From Streptomyces sp. NWU339 (lineage in GTDB: Bacteria; Actinomycetota; Actinomycetes; Streptomycetales; Streptomycetaceae), in contig NZ_QFRK01000010.1 in the NCBI RefSeq assembly GCF_003143855.1, forward strand, positions 225,194 through 265,817: DNA of 40,624 nt. Direction: 5' to 3'. This document shows, one piece after another, positions 13,203 through 22,096 of the stretch (positions are counted from its first letter, which is position 1; every line of letters starts with the position of its first letter). The notes under the pieces are model-generated. The model was not told the DNA's origin. It was given only the letters and a program-made list of their open reading frames with translations, and did not search any database. The position numbers were made by a program, and so were the translations under genes.

Positions 13203-14806
13203 GTGCGGTGCCTTCCAAGGAGGTACGAGGGAACGGCGGCGATCAGGATGAGGACGGCCGCGTACGGGGCGGCGGCGGCGTACGAGCCGGTTCCGGTCTC
13301 GGTCCACAGGCGGGTCGCGAGGGTGTCCATACCGGTGGGTCGAAGCAGCAGGGTCGCCGGGAGTTCCTTCATGCAGACCACGAAGGTCAGGGCGGCGCCC
13401 GCGGCGATACCGGGAGCGGCGAGCGGGACCGTGACCTCACGCAGGACGCCCAGCGGACCCCGCCCGAGGGAACGGGCGACGTCCTCCAGCACGGGTGGTG
13501 ACTGGAGGACCGCTGCCCGGGTGGCGCCCACGGCGACCGGCAGGAACAGCACCGCGTAGGCGGCGACGAGCAGGGGCAGCTCCTGGTACAGCGGATAGGC
13601 GAACCGCACCGCGAGGAAGACCATCGCGAGGCCCACGGTGATCCCGGGCACGGCATGGCCCGCGTACGCGGCCTGCTCCAGCAGATGCGCGGCGCGGCCC
13701 CGGTGGCGGGCGGCGAGCACGCCGACGGGGAGGGCCAGACACGTGGTGAGCGCGGCGCCGAGGGCCGCCACGAGCAGTGTGGTCCCCCCGGTCTCCAGCA
13801 GTCCCCGCGGATCCCAGGTACGGGAGTTGCCGACCGCCAGCCAGTACCCGAGGGTCCCGGCCGGGAAGGCGACCCCGGCCGCGGCGACGGCCGAGCACCA
13901 GCCGAGTGCGGGCCACTTCAGTCGGCCGAGCGGGATCGGGGGTGCGGGCCTGGCCGTGCCGCCGCCGGTCCGGGCATGGCCCGCACGGCCGCGGGTGCGC
14001 GCCTCGGCGGCGACCAGCAGCACCGTCATCAGGACGAGCACCACACTGAGGGCGGCTGCGGGCGTACGGTCGAAACTCGCCTTGTACGACGTGTGGATGG
14101 CCCGGGTGAAGGTCTCGTACCGCATGATCGACACGGCCCCGAAGTCGGAGAGGACGTACAGCGCCACGAGCAGCCCGCCACCGGCCGCGGCCGGGCGGAG
14201 CTGCGGCAGGGTGACCCGACGGAACGTGCTCCAGGGCCCGTGCCCCAGGGCGCGCGACGCTTCCTCCTGGGCGGTGTCGATACCGCGCAGCGCGGCGGCC
14301 ACCGGCAGATACACGTACGGGTAGCTGACCAGGGTGAGCGCGAAGGCGGCACCGCTGAACCCGGCGAGGTCGGGGCGCGCCGAGATCCAAGCGAAGGCCG
14401 CGACATAGCTGGGCACGGCGAGCGGCAGCGTGGCGAGCACCGACCACGCGCGCCGGCCGGGCAGCGCGGTGCGGACGGTCAGCCAGGCGAGGGAGATGCC
14501 CAGGACGAGGCAGGCGGTCACCACCACGGCGGCCAGACCGACGCTCCGGGCGAGCAGTTCCAGCGTGCGGTCGGTCGCGACGACGTTCCACGCGTACTCG
14601 GGACCTCGCTCCACGGCCCGTACGGCCAGGTAGACCAGCGGGAGCAGGGCCAGGGCCGCGGCTGCCGAAGCCAGGGCCAGCAGGAGGAGCGGCGGTCTGC
14701 GCCCGGCGCGCCCGGGCCTGGACGGTGCGGGGGCGTCGTCCGGGCCCGGGGCGGAACGGGCGGGTGCCGGCGGGGCCTGGTGGCCTCGGGTACCCGAACT
14801 TCTCAT
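13199..14806 (-). CDS. fbpB: Iron(III) ABC transporter permease, fused double domain, FbpB-like
   Basis: A 535-aa membrane protein made of two tandem BPD_transp_1 permease domains with about 12 membrane segments, as in FbpB/SfuB-type importers. The first domain has the EAA-type loop EEASRALGHGPWSTFRRVTL, the second has EDVARSLGRGPLGVLREVTV. These loops contact the ATPase. Both halves of the channel come from one chain, so no second permease gene is needed. The N-terminal 30 residues are Pro/Ala-rich and cytoplasmic. ATG 14806 lies 5 nt after the stop of the binding-protein gene, and the stop overlaps fbpC. Confidence 0.9.
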   Translation of the reverse strand: MRSSGTRGHQAPPAPARSAPGPDDAPAPSRPGRAGRRPPLLLLALASAAAALALLPLVYLAVRAVERGPEYAWNVVATDRTLELLARSVGLAAVVVTACLVLGISLAWLTVRTALPGRRAWSVLATLPLAVPSYVAAFAWISARPDLAGFSGAAFALTLVSYPYVYLPVAAALRGIDTAQEEASRALGHGPWSTFRRVTLPQLRPAAAGGGLLVALYVLSDFGAVSIMRYETFTRAIHTSYKASFDRTPAAALSVVLVLMTVLLVAAEARTRGRAGHARTGGGTARPAPPIPLGRLKWPALGWCSAVAAAGVAFPAGTLGYWLAVGNSRTWDPRGLLETGGTTLLVAALGAALTTCLALPVGVLAARHRGRAAHLLEQAAYAGHAVPGITVGLAMVFLAVRFAYPLYQELPLLVAAYAVLFLPVAVGATRAAVLQSPPVLEDVARSLGRGPLGVLREVTVPLAAPGIAAGAALTFVVCMKELPATLLLRPTGMDTLATRLWTETGTGSYAAAAPYAAVLILIAAVPSYLLGRHRT

Positions 14807-14811
14807 ACCGA

Positions 14812-15867
14812 TCAGACCATCCCGGCTTCCTGGAGCATCTCCAGCGTCACCTGGAGGGACTCCAGCCGACCCAGGTCGATCTCCGGCGCGTCGATGGAGT
14901 CGAGCGGCGGAAGGTCGTCCTCGCCGGTGACTCCGGCGGCCAGCGGGTACTCGTGGGTCTCGTCGGCGAAGTAGGTCTGCGCCTCCTTCCCCAGGAAGAA
15001 GTCGACGGCCTTCTGCGCGGCGGCGCTCCGGTCGCTGCCCTTGATGACCCCGACGCCCGCGACGTTGACGAGTGCGCCCGGGTCGCCCTTCGTCGGGAAG
15101 TGCAGCTTGGCCTTGAGCTTGTCCGCGCCCACCTCGGCGGCCTTCTCGTACCAGTAGTAGTGATTGATCAGACCGAGTTCGGCCTTGCCGTCGTCGACGG
15201 CGTCGAGGACCGCGCCGTTCTTCTCGTACACCTGAGGTTCGTTGGCCTGGAAGTCCTTCAGCCACTTGCGCGTGGCGTCGTCGCCCTCGAGGACCCGCAT
15301 GCCGGTGACGAACGCCTGGAACGAGGCGTTGGTGGGCGCGTAGCCGACCTTCCCCTTCCATTCCGGCTCGGTCAGTTCGTGCACGCTGTCCGGTGCCTCG
15401 GCGACCTTGTCGCCGTGGTAGGCGATGACGCGGACCCGCCCCGACACACCGACCCAGTCGCCGTTCTCCGCGCGGAACGCCTTGTCGACGTTGTCGAGGG
15501 ACTTCTGCGGCAGCGCCGCGAGACGGCCCTCCTTGCCCAGGGCGCCGAGTGCGCCGGCGTCCTGCGAGAAGAAGAGGTCCGCGTCGGTCCTGTCGCCCTC
15601 CTCGAGAAGCTGGGCGGCGAGTTCGGCACTGTCCCCGTAGCGCACCTCGACCTTGGAGCCGGTGGTCTTCTCCAGCTTCTCGATGAGCGGCGCGACGAGG
15701 TCCTCACTGCGGCCGGAGTAGACGACGAGCGTCCCTGCCTCGTCCTTTCCCCCGGCTTCGGTGCCGGAGCCTGTTCCCTTGCCGTCCGAACCGCAGGCGG
15801 TCGCCAGGGGGACGAGCAGGGCTGAGGCGGCGAGGGCCCCGATCGTGCGGAGGGAGGGACGTCTCAT
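14812..15867 (-). CDS. fbpA: Iron(III)-binding ABC transporter lipoprotein, FbpA-like
   Basis: A 351-aa precursor with a lipoprotein signal: hydrophobic residues 8-21 and lipobox LATAC with the lipidated Cys 25. The mature protein is an FbpA/FutA-type class-I binding protein: LVVYSGRSEDLVAPLIEKLEK at the start, DADLFFSQDAGALGAL, and INHYYWYE at 235-241, where the Tyr pair supplies the conserved iron ligands. It captures Fe3+ outside the membrane and hands it to the double permease. It is the first gene of the operon, directly behind the iron box. Confidence 0.9.
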   Translation of the reverse strand: MRRPSLRTIGALAASALLVPLATACGSDGKGTGSGTEAGGKDEAGTLVVYSGRSEDLVAPLIEKLEKTTGSKVEVRYGDSAELAAQLLEEGDRTDADLFFSQDAGALGALGKEGRLAALPQKSLDNVDKAFRAENGDWVGVSGRVRVIAYHGDKVAEAPDSVHELTEPEWKGKVGYAPTNASFQAFVTGMRVLEGDDATRKWLKDFQANEPQVYEKNGAVLDAVDDGKAELGLINHYYWYEKAAEVGADKLKAKLHFPTKGDPGALVNVAGVGVIKGSDRSAAAQKAVDFFLGKEAQTYFADETHEYPLAAGVTGEDDLPPLDSIDAPEIDLGRLESLQVTLEMLQEAGMV

Positions 15868-15902
15868 GACAAGGCCTTTCCAAGGTAAGGGTCAGGCTCA
15901 TT

Positions 15903-15921
15903 TAAGGTTTGCCTTACCTAA
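15903..15921 (-). promoter_or_regulatory. Iron box (DmdR/DtxR/IdeR-type operator) of the iron operon
   Basis: On the minus strand the site reads TTAGGTAAGGCAAACCTTA, 36 bases before the fbpA start. It matches the 19-bp palindromic iron box of actinobacterial DtxR-family repressors (core TTAGGTTAGGCTAACCTAA) at most positions. With iron-loaded DmdR bound, the three transporter genes would be off. The position fits overlap with the promoter. Confidence 0.85.
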
Positions 15922-16003
15922 GAAGCAACTCCGTCCCGTTCTCCGTGACCAAACCGGGATCTGGTGCGTCCTGGTGGGATTCGTCGCCGCCGGACGTTCG
16001 GCC

Positions 16004-17167
16004 TCACTTCTCGGCGTCCGGCGGTCCCGTCTGCTCCTCTCCGTTCCTCGGGTGGTGGCTGTTCTTCACGTGGGTGCGCAGGCGGGCCGTGACGTCCTCG
16101 GGGGGCAGGAAGCGGGACCAGCGTTCGGGGAACTCGGCCGGCATGTCCGGGTCGGCGTCGTCGTCGGTAGCGGCCGCGGCGGAGGTGCGGGCGACGTACT
16201 CGGCGACCTGTTCCTGCCGCAGCCGCTCGTTGGCCTCGCGGGCGGCGGCCGTCGCGGCGGCCGGCCAGACCCGGTCGATGGCGGCGTTGACCGCGGCCCC
16301 CACGAGCACGGCGAAGGCGGACACGCCGATCCACAGCAGGACGGCGACGGGAGCCGCGAGGGAGCCGTAGATGGTGGGGCCCTCGACGGTGTTGGTCAGG
16401 TAGATCCGCAGCAGGATGCTGCCGAGCACCCACATGGCGAGGGCGACCAGGGCGCCGGGCACGTCCTCGATCCACGGGGACCGCACGGGCACGGAGACGT
16501 GGTAGAGCGTGGTCAGGAAGGCGACCGACAACAGGATCACCACCGGCCAGTACAGGATCTGCACGAGCGTCGCCGACCAGGGGACGACGCGGACGACGGC
16601 GTCCGGGCCCGCCACCATCAGGGGCAGTGCGACCGAGCCGATCAGCAGGGCCGCGATGAACAGCAGGAAGGCCACCAGGCGGGTCTTGACGATGCCGCGC
16701 ACCCCGTCGAGGCCGTACATCACGGTGATGGTGTCGATGAAGACGTTCACCGCGCGGGAGCCCGACCACACGGCGAACAGGAAGCCGATGGAGATGACGT
16801 CGGGTCTGCCGCCTTTCGTGACGTCGTGCAGGATCGGCTCGGCGATCTGCTTCACTCCCCGGTCGGACAGCACGGCGCGGGACGCTTCGAGGATGTTGGT
16901 CTGCAGGCTCTGGATGGTGTCGGCGCCGGTCCAGGAGTCGACGTAGCCGAGCAGACCGATGATGCTGAGCAGCAGCGGGGGCACCGACAGCAGGGTGAAG
17001 AAGGCCGCCTCGGCGGCCAGGCCCAGGATGCGGTACTCCATGCAGGAGTTGACGGTGTCCTTGAGCAGCAGCCAGACGGTCTTGCGTTTGGAGACATTGC
17101 GATACAGGGCGCGGGCCCTGTGAAGTCGACCGGAGGGCGCGTCGGGGGATTCGCTTGCTGGCTGCAC
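16004..17167 (-). CDS. YihY/BrkB-family inner membrane protein
   Basis: The GTG start at 17167 gives 387 aa. After a basic cytoplasmic N-terminus (RARALYRNVSKRKTVWLLLK) come about six membrane segments with YihY hallmarks: GLAAEAAFFTLLSVPPLLL near residue 55, FLFAVWSGSRAVNVFIDTIT near 125, VVPWSATLVQILYWPVVILL, and GSLAAPVAVLLWIGVSAFAVLVGAAVNAA. The C-terminal 85 residues are hydrophilic and acidic. The family (formerly misnamed RNase BN) has no firmly established biochemical role. It is divergent from the AidB-like gene at 17258 with a 90-base spacer. A huge overlapping frame that continues left to right past it on the same strand is an artefact of high G/C. Confidence 0.85.
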   Translation of the reverse strand: MQPASESPDAPSGRLHRARALYRNVSKRKTVWLLLKDTVNSCMEYRILGLAAEAAFFTLLSVPPLLLSIIGLLGYVDSWTGADTIQSLQTNILEASRAVLSDRGVKQIAEPILHDVTKGGRPDVISIGFLFAVWSGSRAVNVFIDTITVMYGLDGVRGIVKTRLVAFLLFIAALLIGSVALPLMVAGPDAVVRVVPWSATLVQILYWPVVILLSVAFLTTLYHVSVPVRSPWIEDVPGALVALAMWVLGSILLRIYLTNTVEGPTIYGSLAAPVAVLLWIGVSAFAVLVGAAVNAAIDRVWPAAATAAAREANERLRQEQVAEYVARTSAAAATDDDADPDMPAEFPERWSRFLPPEDVTARLRTHVKNSHHPRNGEEQTGPPDAEK

Positions 17168-17257
17168 GACCCAAAGGTATCCGCCGTGCCCGGCCGTCCT
17201 CACCCGAAGGGTCACGAGGTGAGACGGGGGGCTGGGGTGGCGGGTAGGTTCGTCGTC

Positions 17258-18895
17258 ATGGCAGGCAGCACCCACACCGTGACCAACCAGGCACCGCCGC
17301 TGACGCAGTACGACGTGTTCGCCGCCGACCGGGCGCTGACGGAGGCGGTCGAGCGGCATCTGGACCCGGCGGTGCTGGACGAGGGCCGGTCCGAACTGTC
17401 GGGACTCGGCCGGACCTCCGGTTCCGCGCAGGTGCAGGAGTGGGGGGTGCTCGCCGACGAGAACCCGCCGCGGCTGCGCAGCCACGACCGGTACGGGCAC
17501 CGGATCGACGAGGTCGACTTCCATCCGGCGTGGCACCGGCTGCTCGGCAAGGGGGTCTCGGCGGGGCTGACGGGCGCGTGGGGGCAGCCGGGCGGGCACG
17601 TGCGGCGGGCGGCGGCGTTCGTGGTGTGGACGCAGGTCGCGGCCGGCACCTGCTGCCCGCTGTCGATGACGCACGCGGCCGTGCCCGCCCTGCGCGCGGA
17701 CCCGGCGCTGGCCGCCGAGTGGGAGCCGCGGCTGACGTCGCCGGTGTACGACCGGGGCCTGCGGCCGGCCCACGAGAAGGCCGGCGTGCTCTTCGGGATG
17801 GCCATGACGGAGAAGCAGGGCGGCAGCGACGTCCGCGCGAACACGACGTCCGCGCGGCCGCTGGCCGAGGACGGCGCGTACGAGCTGACCGGGCACAAGT
17901 GGTTCTGCTCGGCGCCCATGTCGGACGCGTTCCTGGTGCTGGCGCAGGCGCCCGGTGGACTCACGTGTTTCCTGGTGCCGCGCGTGCTCGCGGACGGCTC
18001 GCGCAACGTGTTCCTCCTCCAGCGGCTCAAGGACAAACTGGGCAACCGGTCCAACGCGTCCGCCGAGGTCGAGTTCGCGGGGACCTGGGCGCGGCGGGTC
18101 GGGGACGAGGGGCGCGGGGTGCACACCGTCATCGGGATGGTGGCGGCGACCCGGCTGGACTGCGTACTGGGCTCGGCCGGGCTGATGCGGCAGGCCGTCG
18201 CGCAGGCCGTGCACCACTGCGCGTACCGGGAGGCGTTCGGCGGGAAGCTGGTCGACAAGCCGCTGATGCGCAACGTGCTGGCCGATCTCGCCCTGGAGTC
18301 GGAGGCGGCCACCACGCTGGCGCTGCGGCTGGCCGCGGCCTGTGACGACGGGGGAGAGCAGGAGCGGGCGCTGCTGCGGATCGCGGTGCCGGCGGCCAAG
18401 TACTGGGTGACCAAGCGGTGTGCGCCCCTCGTCGTGGAGGCGGCGGAGTGCCTGGGCGGCAACGGGTACGTGGAGGAGTCGGGGATGCCCCGGCTGGTGC
18501 GCGAGTCGCCGCTGAACTCGGTGTGGGAGGGCGCGGGCAACGTCCAGGCGCTGGACGTGCTGCGGGCGCTGCGCCGGGAGCCGGGGGCGCTGGACGCGTA
18601 TCTGCGGGAGGTCGGTCAGGCGCGCGGGGCCGATCACCGGCTGGACGGCGCGATCAGGGGCCTGCTGACCGAGCTGGCCGATCTGGAGGGTGTCGAGGGG
18701 CGGGCGCGACGGCTGGTGGAGCGGCTCGCGCTGGTGCTCCAGGGCTCGCTGCTGGTGCGGTACGCGCCGCCGCAGGTCGCCGACGCGTTCTGCGCGGCCC
18801 GGCTGGGCGGTGACGGGGGCGCGTCGTTCGGGACGCTGCCGCACACCCTCGACCTCGCGGCGGTCGTGGCACGGGCCCGGCCGGAGCCGGCGTGA
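17258..18895 (+). CDS. aidB: AidB-like acyl-CoA dehydrogenase (alkylation-response type)
   Basis: A 545-aa flavoprotein, close to the length of E. coli AidB. Signatures: GMAMTEKQGGSDVRANTT (about residues 184-201; the FAD/substrate loop with TEKQGGSD typical of AidB), GHKWFCSAPMSDAFLVLAQA, the acyl-CoA dehydrogenase helix CAYREAFGGKLVDKPLMRNV, and AAECLGGNGYVEESGMPRLVRE with the expected ECLGGNGY. AidB binds DNA and FAD and is induced by methylating agents in E. coli; whether this protein protects DNA or oxidises an acyl-CoA cannot be told from sequence. The start ATG 17258 fits the conserved N-terminus NQAPPLTQYDVFAADRAL. A strong terminator follows directly. Confidence 0.9.
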   Translation: MAGSTHTVTNQAPPLTQYDVFAADRALTEAVERHLDPAVLDEGRSELSGLGRTSGSAQVQEWGVLADENPPRLRSHDRYGHRIDEVDFHPAWHRLLGKGVSAGLTGAWGQPGGHVRRAAAFVVWTQVAAGTCCPLSMTHAAVPALRADPALAAEWEPRLTSPVYDRGLRPAHEKAGVLFGMAMTEKQGGSDVRANTTSARPLAEDGAYELTGHKWFCSAPMSDAFLVLAQAPGGLTCFLVPRVLADGSRNVFLLQRLKDKLGNRSNASAEVEFAGTWARRVGDEGRGVHTVIGMVAATRLDCVLGSAGLMRQAVAQAVHHCAYREAFGGKLVDKPLMRNVLADLALESEAATTLALRLAAACDDGGEQERALLRIAVPAAKYWVTKRCAPLVVEAAECLGGNGYVEESGMPRLVRESPLNSVWEGAGNVQALDVLRALRREPGALDAYLREVGQARGADHRLDGAIRGLLTELADLEGVEGRARRLVERLALVLQGSLLVRYAPPQVADAFCAARLGGDGGASFGTLPHTLDLAAVVARARPEPA

Positions 18896-18896
18896 C

Positions 18897-18934
18897 GCGG
18901 GGGTGGTGCTGCGCCGACACGGCACCACCCCCGC
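18897..18934 (+). terminator. Strong hairpin terminator after aidB
   Basis: Perfect 13-bp arms GCGGGGGTGGTGC (18897-18909) and GCACCACCCCCGC (18922-18934) with a 12-nt loop, beginning two bases after the aidB stop. There is no U-tract. Confidence 0.8.
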
Positions 18935-19012
18935 CGCACAGGCCCCGTGGAGCCGTGGACGCCGCTCGGGACGGCGTCGCTCAAGTTTCAAACAGTGCGG
19001 GGCGCTCCACCA

Positions 19013-19032
19013 GGGTTGCAGAGGGTTGCAAC
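19013..19032. promoter_or_regulatory. Direct and inverted GGTTGCA repeats upstream of the GAF regulator
   Basis: GGGTTGCA at 19013-19020 is repeated at 19023-19030, and the GTTGC at 19015-19019 pairs with GCAAC at 19028-19032. The site lies in the spacer 18935-19171, which has no gene. It may be an operator for the regulator that starts at 19172. Confidence 0.35.
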
Positions 19033-19171
19033 TTGCTGCTGTCCGTGCCGGTACTGACCGCCCTCGCCGGGGGCACACGGCACTATGGGACCGACAGCCA
19101 GAACGGATCTCGGGGGCGCGGCCGCGGGCCGTGGGCGCGGCTGCCCTCCGAGCCCTTGCCCGGGAGGACCA

Positions 19172-20455
19172 GTGGCGCTCTCGCCGACGGACGTGACGCA
19201 GCTGACCGGTGTCGACACGACGCGTACGGCCCGGATGCTGAACGAGGTCCGCAGCGCGACGCTCGCCGGGCGGCGCGCGCCCATGGCGCCCCGCCCGGTG
19301 ATCGCCCAGTCCTGGGAGCGGATGCTGCGCAGCGGCGTCGACCCGGAGCACGACGTCCGGGCCGGGCTGCTGTCCCGCGCGGAGGTGCAGCGGCGGCGGG
19401 AGAGTTCGGCGCTGCGGCATGTGCTGCCGGTGATGCGGGAAGGGCTGCTGCCGTTCACGGACGTCGCCCGCCACATCATGGTGGTGGCCGACGCGGACGG
19501 CCGGGTGCTGTGGCGGGAGGGCAGTACGGCGGTGCTGCGCAAGGCGGACGGCATCGGTTTCGCGGTGGGCGCGGACTGGCGTGAGGACGTCGTCGGCACC
19601 AACGGTGTGGGCACCCCCGCGGTGGCCGGGCGGCCGGTGCAGGTCTCCGCCGCCGAGCATTTCGCCCGGTCGCAGGCCTCCTGGACGTGTGCGGGGGCTC
19701 CCCTGACCGATCCCCGGGACGGGCGGCTGATCGGTGTGGTGGATGTGAGCGGGCCGCTGGAGACGATGCATCCGGCCACGCTGGCCTGGGTCGAGGCGGT
19801 GGCCAAGCTCGCCGAGGCCCGGCTGCGGGAGCACCATCTGCTGTCGCTGGAGCGGCTGCGGGCGGTGGCGGCGCCGGTACTGGCCCGGGTGGAGGGGCGG
19901 GCCATGGTGGTGGACCGGCACGGGTGGACGGCCGCGGTGACCGGGATGCCGTACGAGAGCCGGCTGACACTGCCCGGGCCGGTGTCGGCCGGGACGCGGT
20001 GGTTGCCGGCGCTGGGCCGGTGCTCGCTGGAGCCGCTGGCCGGGGGCTGGCTGGTGCGGGTGGCGGACGAGCCGGTGACCCGCGCGGCGAGCCGGATCGT
20101 GCTGGATCTCCGGGGACCGCGCGGCGGGTCGGTGGAGGTGTCCGGCGGGGCGGGCTCCTGGTCCCGGAGGCTGAGCCCCCGCCACGCCGAACTGCTGTAT
20201 CTGCTGGCCGTGCGGCGGGTCGGCCGCAGCGCCGCGGATCTGGCCGAGGACGTGTTCGGGGATCCGGCCCGTACGGTGACGGTGCGCGCGGAGATGTCCC
20301 GGATACGGCGTTATCTCGGCGGTCTGCTGGAACACCGCCCGTACCGGTTCGTGGAGGACGCCGAGGTGGACGTCCTCCTCCCGGACGACCCGCGTGACCT
20401 CCTCCCGCACTCGACGGCTCCGGCGCTGGGCGGCCGTCGGCACCCGGAGCCGTGA
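19172..20455 (+). CDS. GAF-domain transcriptional regulator
   Basis: The GTG start at 19172 follows GGGAGG; the product has 427 aa. Residues 20-180 form the sensor region of AcoR-type regulators: MAPRPVIAQSWERMLRSGVDP, DVARHIMVVADADGRVLW, ADGIGFAVGADWREDVVGTNG, and WTCAGAPLTDPRDGRLIGVVDVSG, that is, a GAF domain that binds a small ligand. The C-terminal 90 residues (SPRHAELLYLLAVRRVGRSA, then TVRAEMSRIRRYLGGLL) form a winged-helix-like DNA-binding domain rather than the Fis helix of sigma-54 activators. Proteins of this layout in Streptomyces often regulate alcohol or aldehyde dehydrogenases, but none is adjacent, so the target is unknown. Confidence 0.8.
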   Translation: MALSPTDVTQLTGVDTTRTARMLNEVRSATLAGRRAPMAPRPVIAQSWERMLRSGVDPEHDVRAGLLSRAEVQRRRESSALRHVLPVMREGLLPFTDVARHIMVVADADGRVLWREGSTAVLRKADGIGFAVGADWREDVVGTNGVGTPAVAGRPVQVSAAEHFARSQASWTCAGAPLTDPRDGRLIGVVDVSGPLETMHPATLAWVEAVAKLAEARLREHHLLSLERLRAVAAPVLARVEGRAMVVDRHGWTAAVTGMPYESRLTLPGPVSAGTRWLPALGRCSLEPLAGGWLVRVADEPVTRAASRIVLDLRGPRGGSVEVSGGAGSWSRRLSPRHAELLYLLAVRRVGRSAADLAEDVFGDPARTVTVRAEMSRIRRYLGGLLEHRPYRFVEDAEVDVLLPDDPRDLLPHSTAPALGGRRHPEP

Positions 20456-20675
20456 GCCCTGAGCCCGCGGTGGTGTTACCGGTCCGTCACCCCGTCCCGG
20501 GGGAGGCGGCTCTGAGGCGTGTCCGGGCCGTCGGGGTCACGTGTTCCGCATATTTGCAGGGTCTTCGTCCCTCGGCGGGTCCCCCTGCCGTAGCATCCCC
20601 CTACGGGCCACCCCACCTGTTCCACGGTCAACGGTCGGACCACCGGACGCAGTTGGCTTGCCTCGGGAGGACGTT

Positions 20676-22007
20676 ATGAAGCATCGCGGCAGACATCGCC
20701 GTCGCAGACGGGGCAGGGCGCTGCGGGCGACACTGGCCGGGACCGCGCTCGCGCTCACCGCGGCGGCCACCATGATCAGCACCTCGCAGGCCACCGATGC
20801 CGACGACCCCGGGGCGCTGAAGCCGCTGACCGCGTCCGCCGAGACCGCGCCGCTGCGGCTGACCGAGGGCAGTGTGCCCCCGGAGTGGCTCGACCGGCTC
20901 TCCGCGGAGATGGGCCGGCCCGTCGGCGTCCGGGCCGTGCTCGACGACACCGACGGTTCCCTGCGGGACGCGGCGGCCTGTCCGGAGGACGACAGATGGG
21001 CGCTGCCCGTCGAACCGGCCGCCACGCGCGCGTACTGCTGGGACGGCGCCGACGTCGAGGGCTGGCGTTCCGGCGCCGTCACCACGTCCGGGGACGCCGA
21101 CGACGACGGCCACTGGGGGCCGAGCCGTGTGGTGCTCTCCGGCTGGAGCCAGGGCGGCACCGCGGCGGACGGCACCCCGGCGGAGGGCCCCGCGACCGCG
21201 GGCACCGGCCCGGGTCAGGGTCTCGCGCGCGTCGCGTTCATCGATGCCGGCGACCCCGACGACCTCCGCTACACCTGGGCGCAGCTCGCCGTCCCGGTGG
21301 ACGGCGGCCGCGACTACCGGGGGCTGGTCTCCCCCGTGTCCGGCATGGTCTGGTACCAGGACAAGCTGCTGGTCACCGCCGGCCGGGGGGACGGCAGCGC
21401 GCTGTACGTGTACGACGTGGGCCGCGTCCAGCGGGCCACCGTGGACGGCACGACGGTCGGGCGGGTGCCCGGCGGCTGGTCGGCGGCCGGGGCGCGGTAC
21501 GTACTGCCGGCCGTCGCCTCGTACCGGACGGCCGACGTGAACGCCCCGCAACCGGGCGGTATCTCGCTGGACCGCAGCACGGCGCCGGACAGCCTGGTCG
21601 CGCACGAGGCGGTGCCGAAGGAGCACGACGGGCCGACCCGGCTGTGGCGGTACGCGTTCGACGACGACCGTTCCCGCGCGGGGCTGCTGGCCACGGACTC
21701 GGTGGGGCAGGCCGACGTGGTCGCGGCGTACGAGACGGAGCTGACGGATGTGCGCAGCGTGCTGTCGTACGGATCGGGCTGGTACCTGGGCCGGATGACC
21801 GGGACGCCGGAGGAGCGCGGGACGCTGTGGCGGCAGGACGGGAAGGGGGCGCGGCCCACCCGGTGCGGGGCGGACGAGACGCACCGCTGCTGGAGCGGGC
21901 CGGCGGCGTCCCTCTCCTACTGGCAGGAGACCGGCGAGGTGTGGTCCCAGTCCGGCCGCATGCTCTTCGCACTGCCCCTGGACTCCGTCGACCACTCCCT
22001 GGACTAG
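20676..22007 (+). CDS. Secreted protein of unknown function, possibly beta-propeller-like
   Basis: ATG 20676 follows CGGGAGG at good spacing. The 443-aa product starts with a strongly basic MKHRGRHRRRRRGR and a hydrophobic ATLAGTALALTAAA, a signal peptide probably cut after ISTSQA. The mature part lacks recognised catalytic motifs. Recurrent segments such as DYRGLVSPVSGMVWYQDKLLVTA, SALYVYDVGRV, GPTRLWRYAFD and RGTLWRQD resemble blades of secreted repeat proteins that display Trp/Tyr-rich strands. Four Cys (two near residues 109 and 128, two near 411 and 417) could form disulfides. Function unknown. Confidence 0.75.
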   Translation: MKHRGRHRRRRRGRALRATLAGTALALTAAATMISTSQATDADDPGALKPLTASAETAPLRLTEGSVPPEWLDRLSAEMGRPVGVRAVLDDTDGSLRDAAACPEDDRWALPVEPAATRAYCWDGADVEGWRSGAVTTSGDADDDGHWGPSRVVLSGWSQGGTAADGTPAEGPATAGTGPGQGLARVAFIDAGDPDDLRYTWAQLAVPVDGGRDYRGLVSPVSGMVWYQDKLLVTAGRGDGSALYVYDVGRVQRATVDGTTVGRVPGGWSAAGARYVLPAVASYRTADVNAPQPGGISLDRSTAPDSLVAHEAVPKEHDGPTRLWRYAFDDDRSRAGLLATDSVGQADVVAAYETELTDVRSVLSYGSGWYLGRMTGTPEERGTLWRQDGKGARPTRCGADETHRCWSGPAASLSYWQETGEVWSQSGRMLFALPLDSVDHSLD

Positions 22008-22096
22008 AGCCTGTCCGAACCGCCCTCCTTTGGGCCCCTCCACCTCGTCCGTCAGGCGTTCGACAGATGTCCGTGCCGGATGGTTCCCTTTCCGGC

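Noticed and set aside
16004..20443. A 1,479-codon minus-strand open frame spanning several genes
   Set aside because: Only its last 387 residues match a known family (YihY/BrkB). The rest is the antisense of the AidB and GAF genes, open merely because stop codons are rare in G/C-rich DNA.
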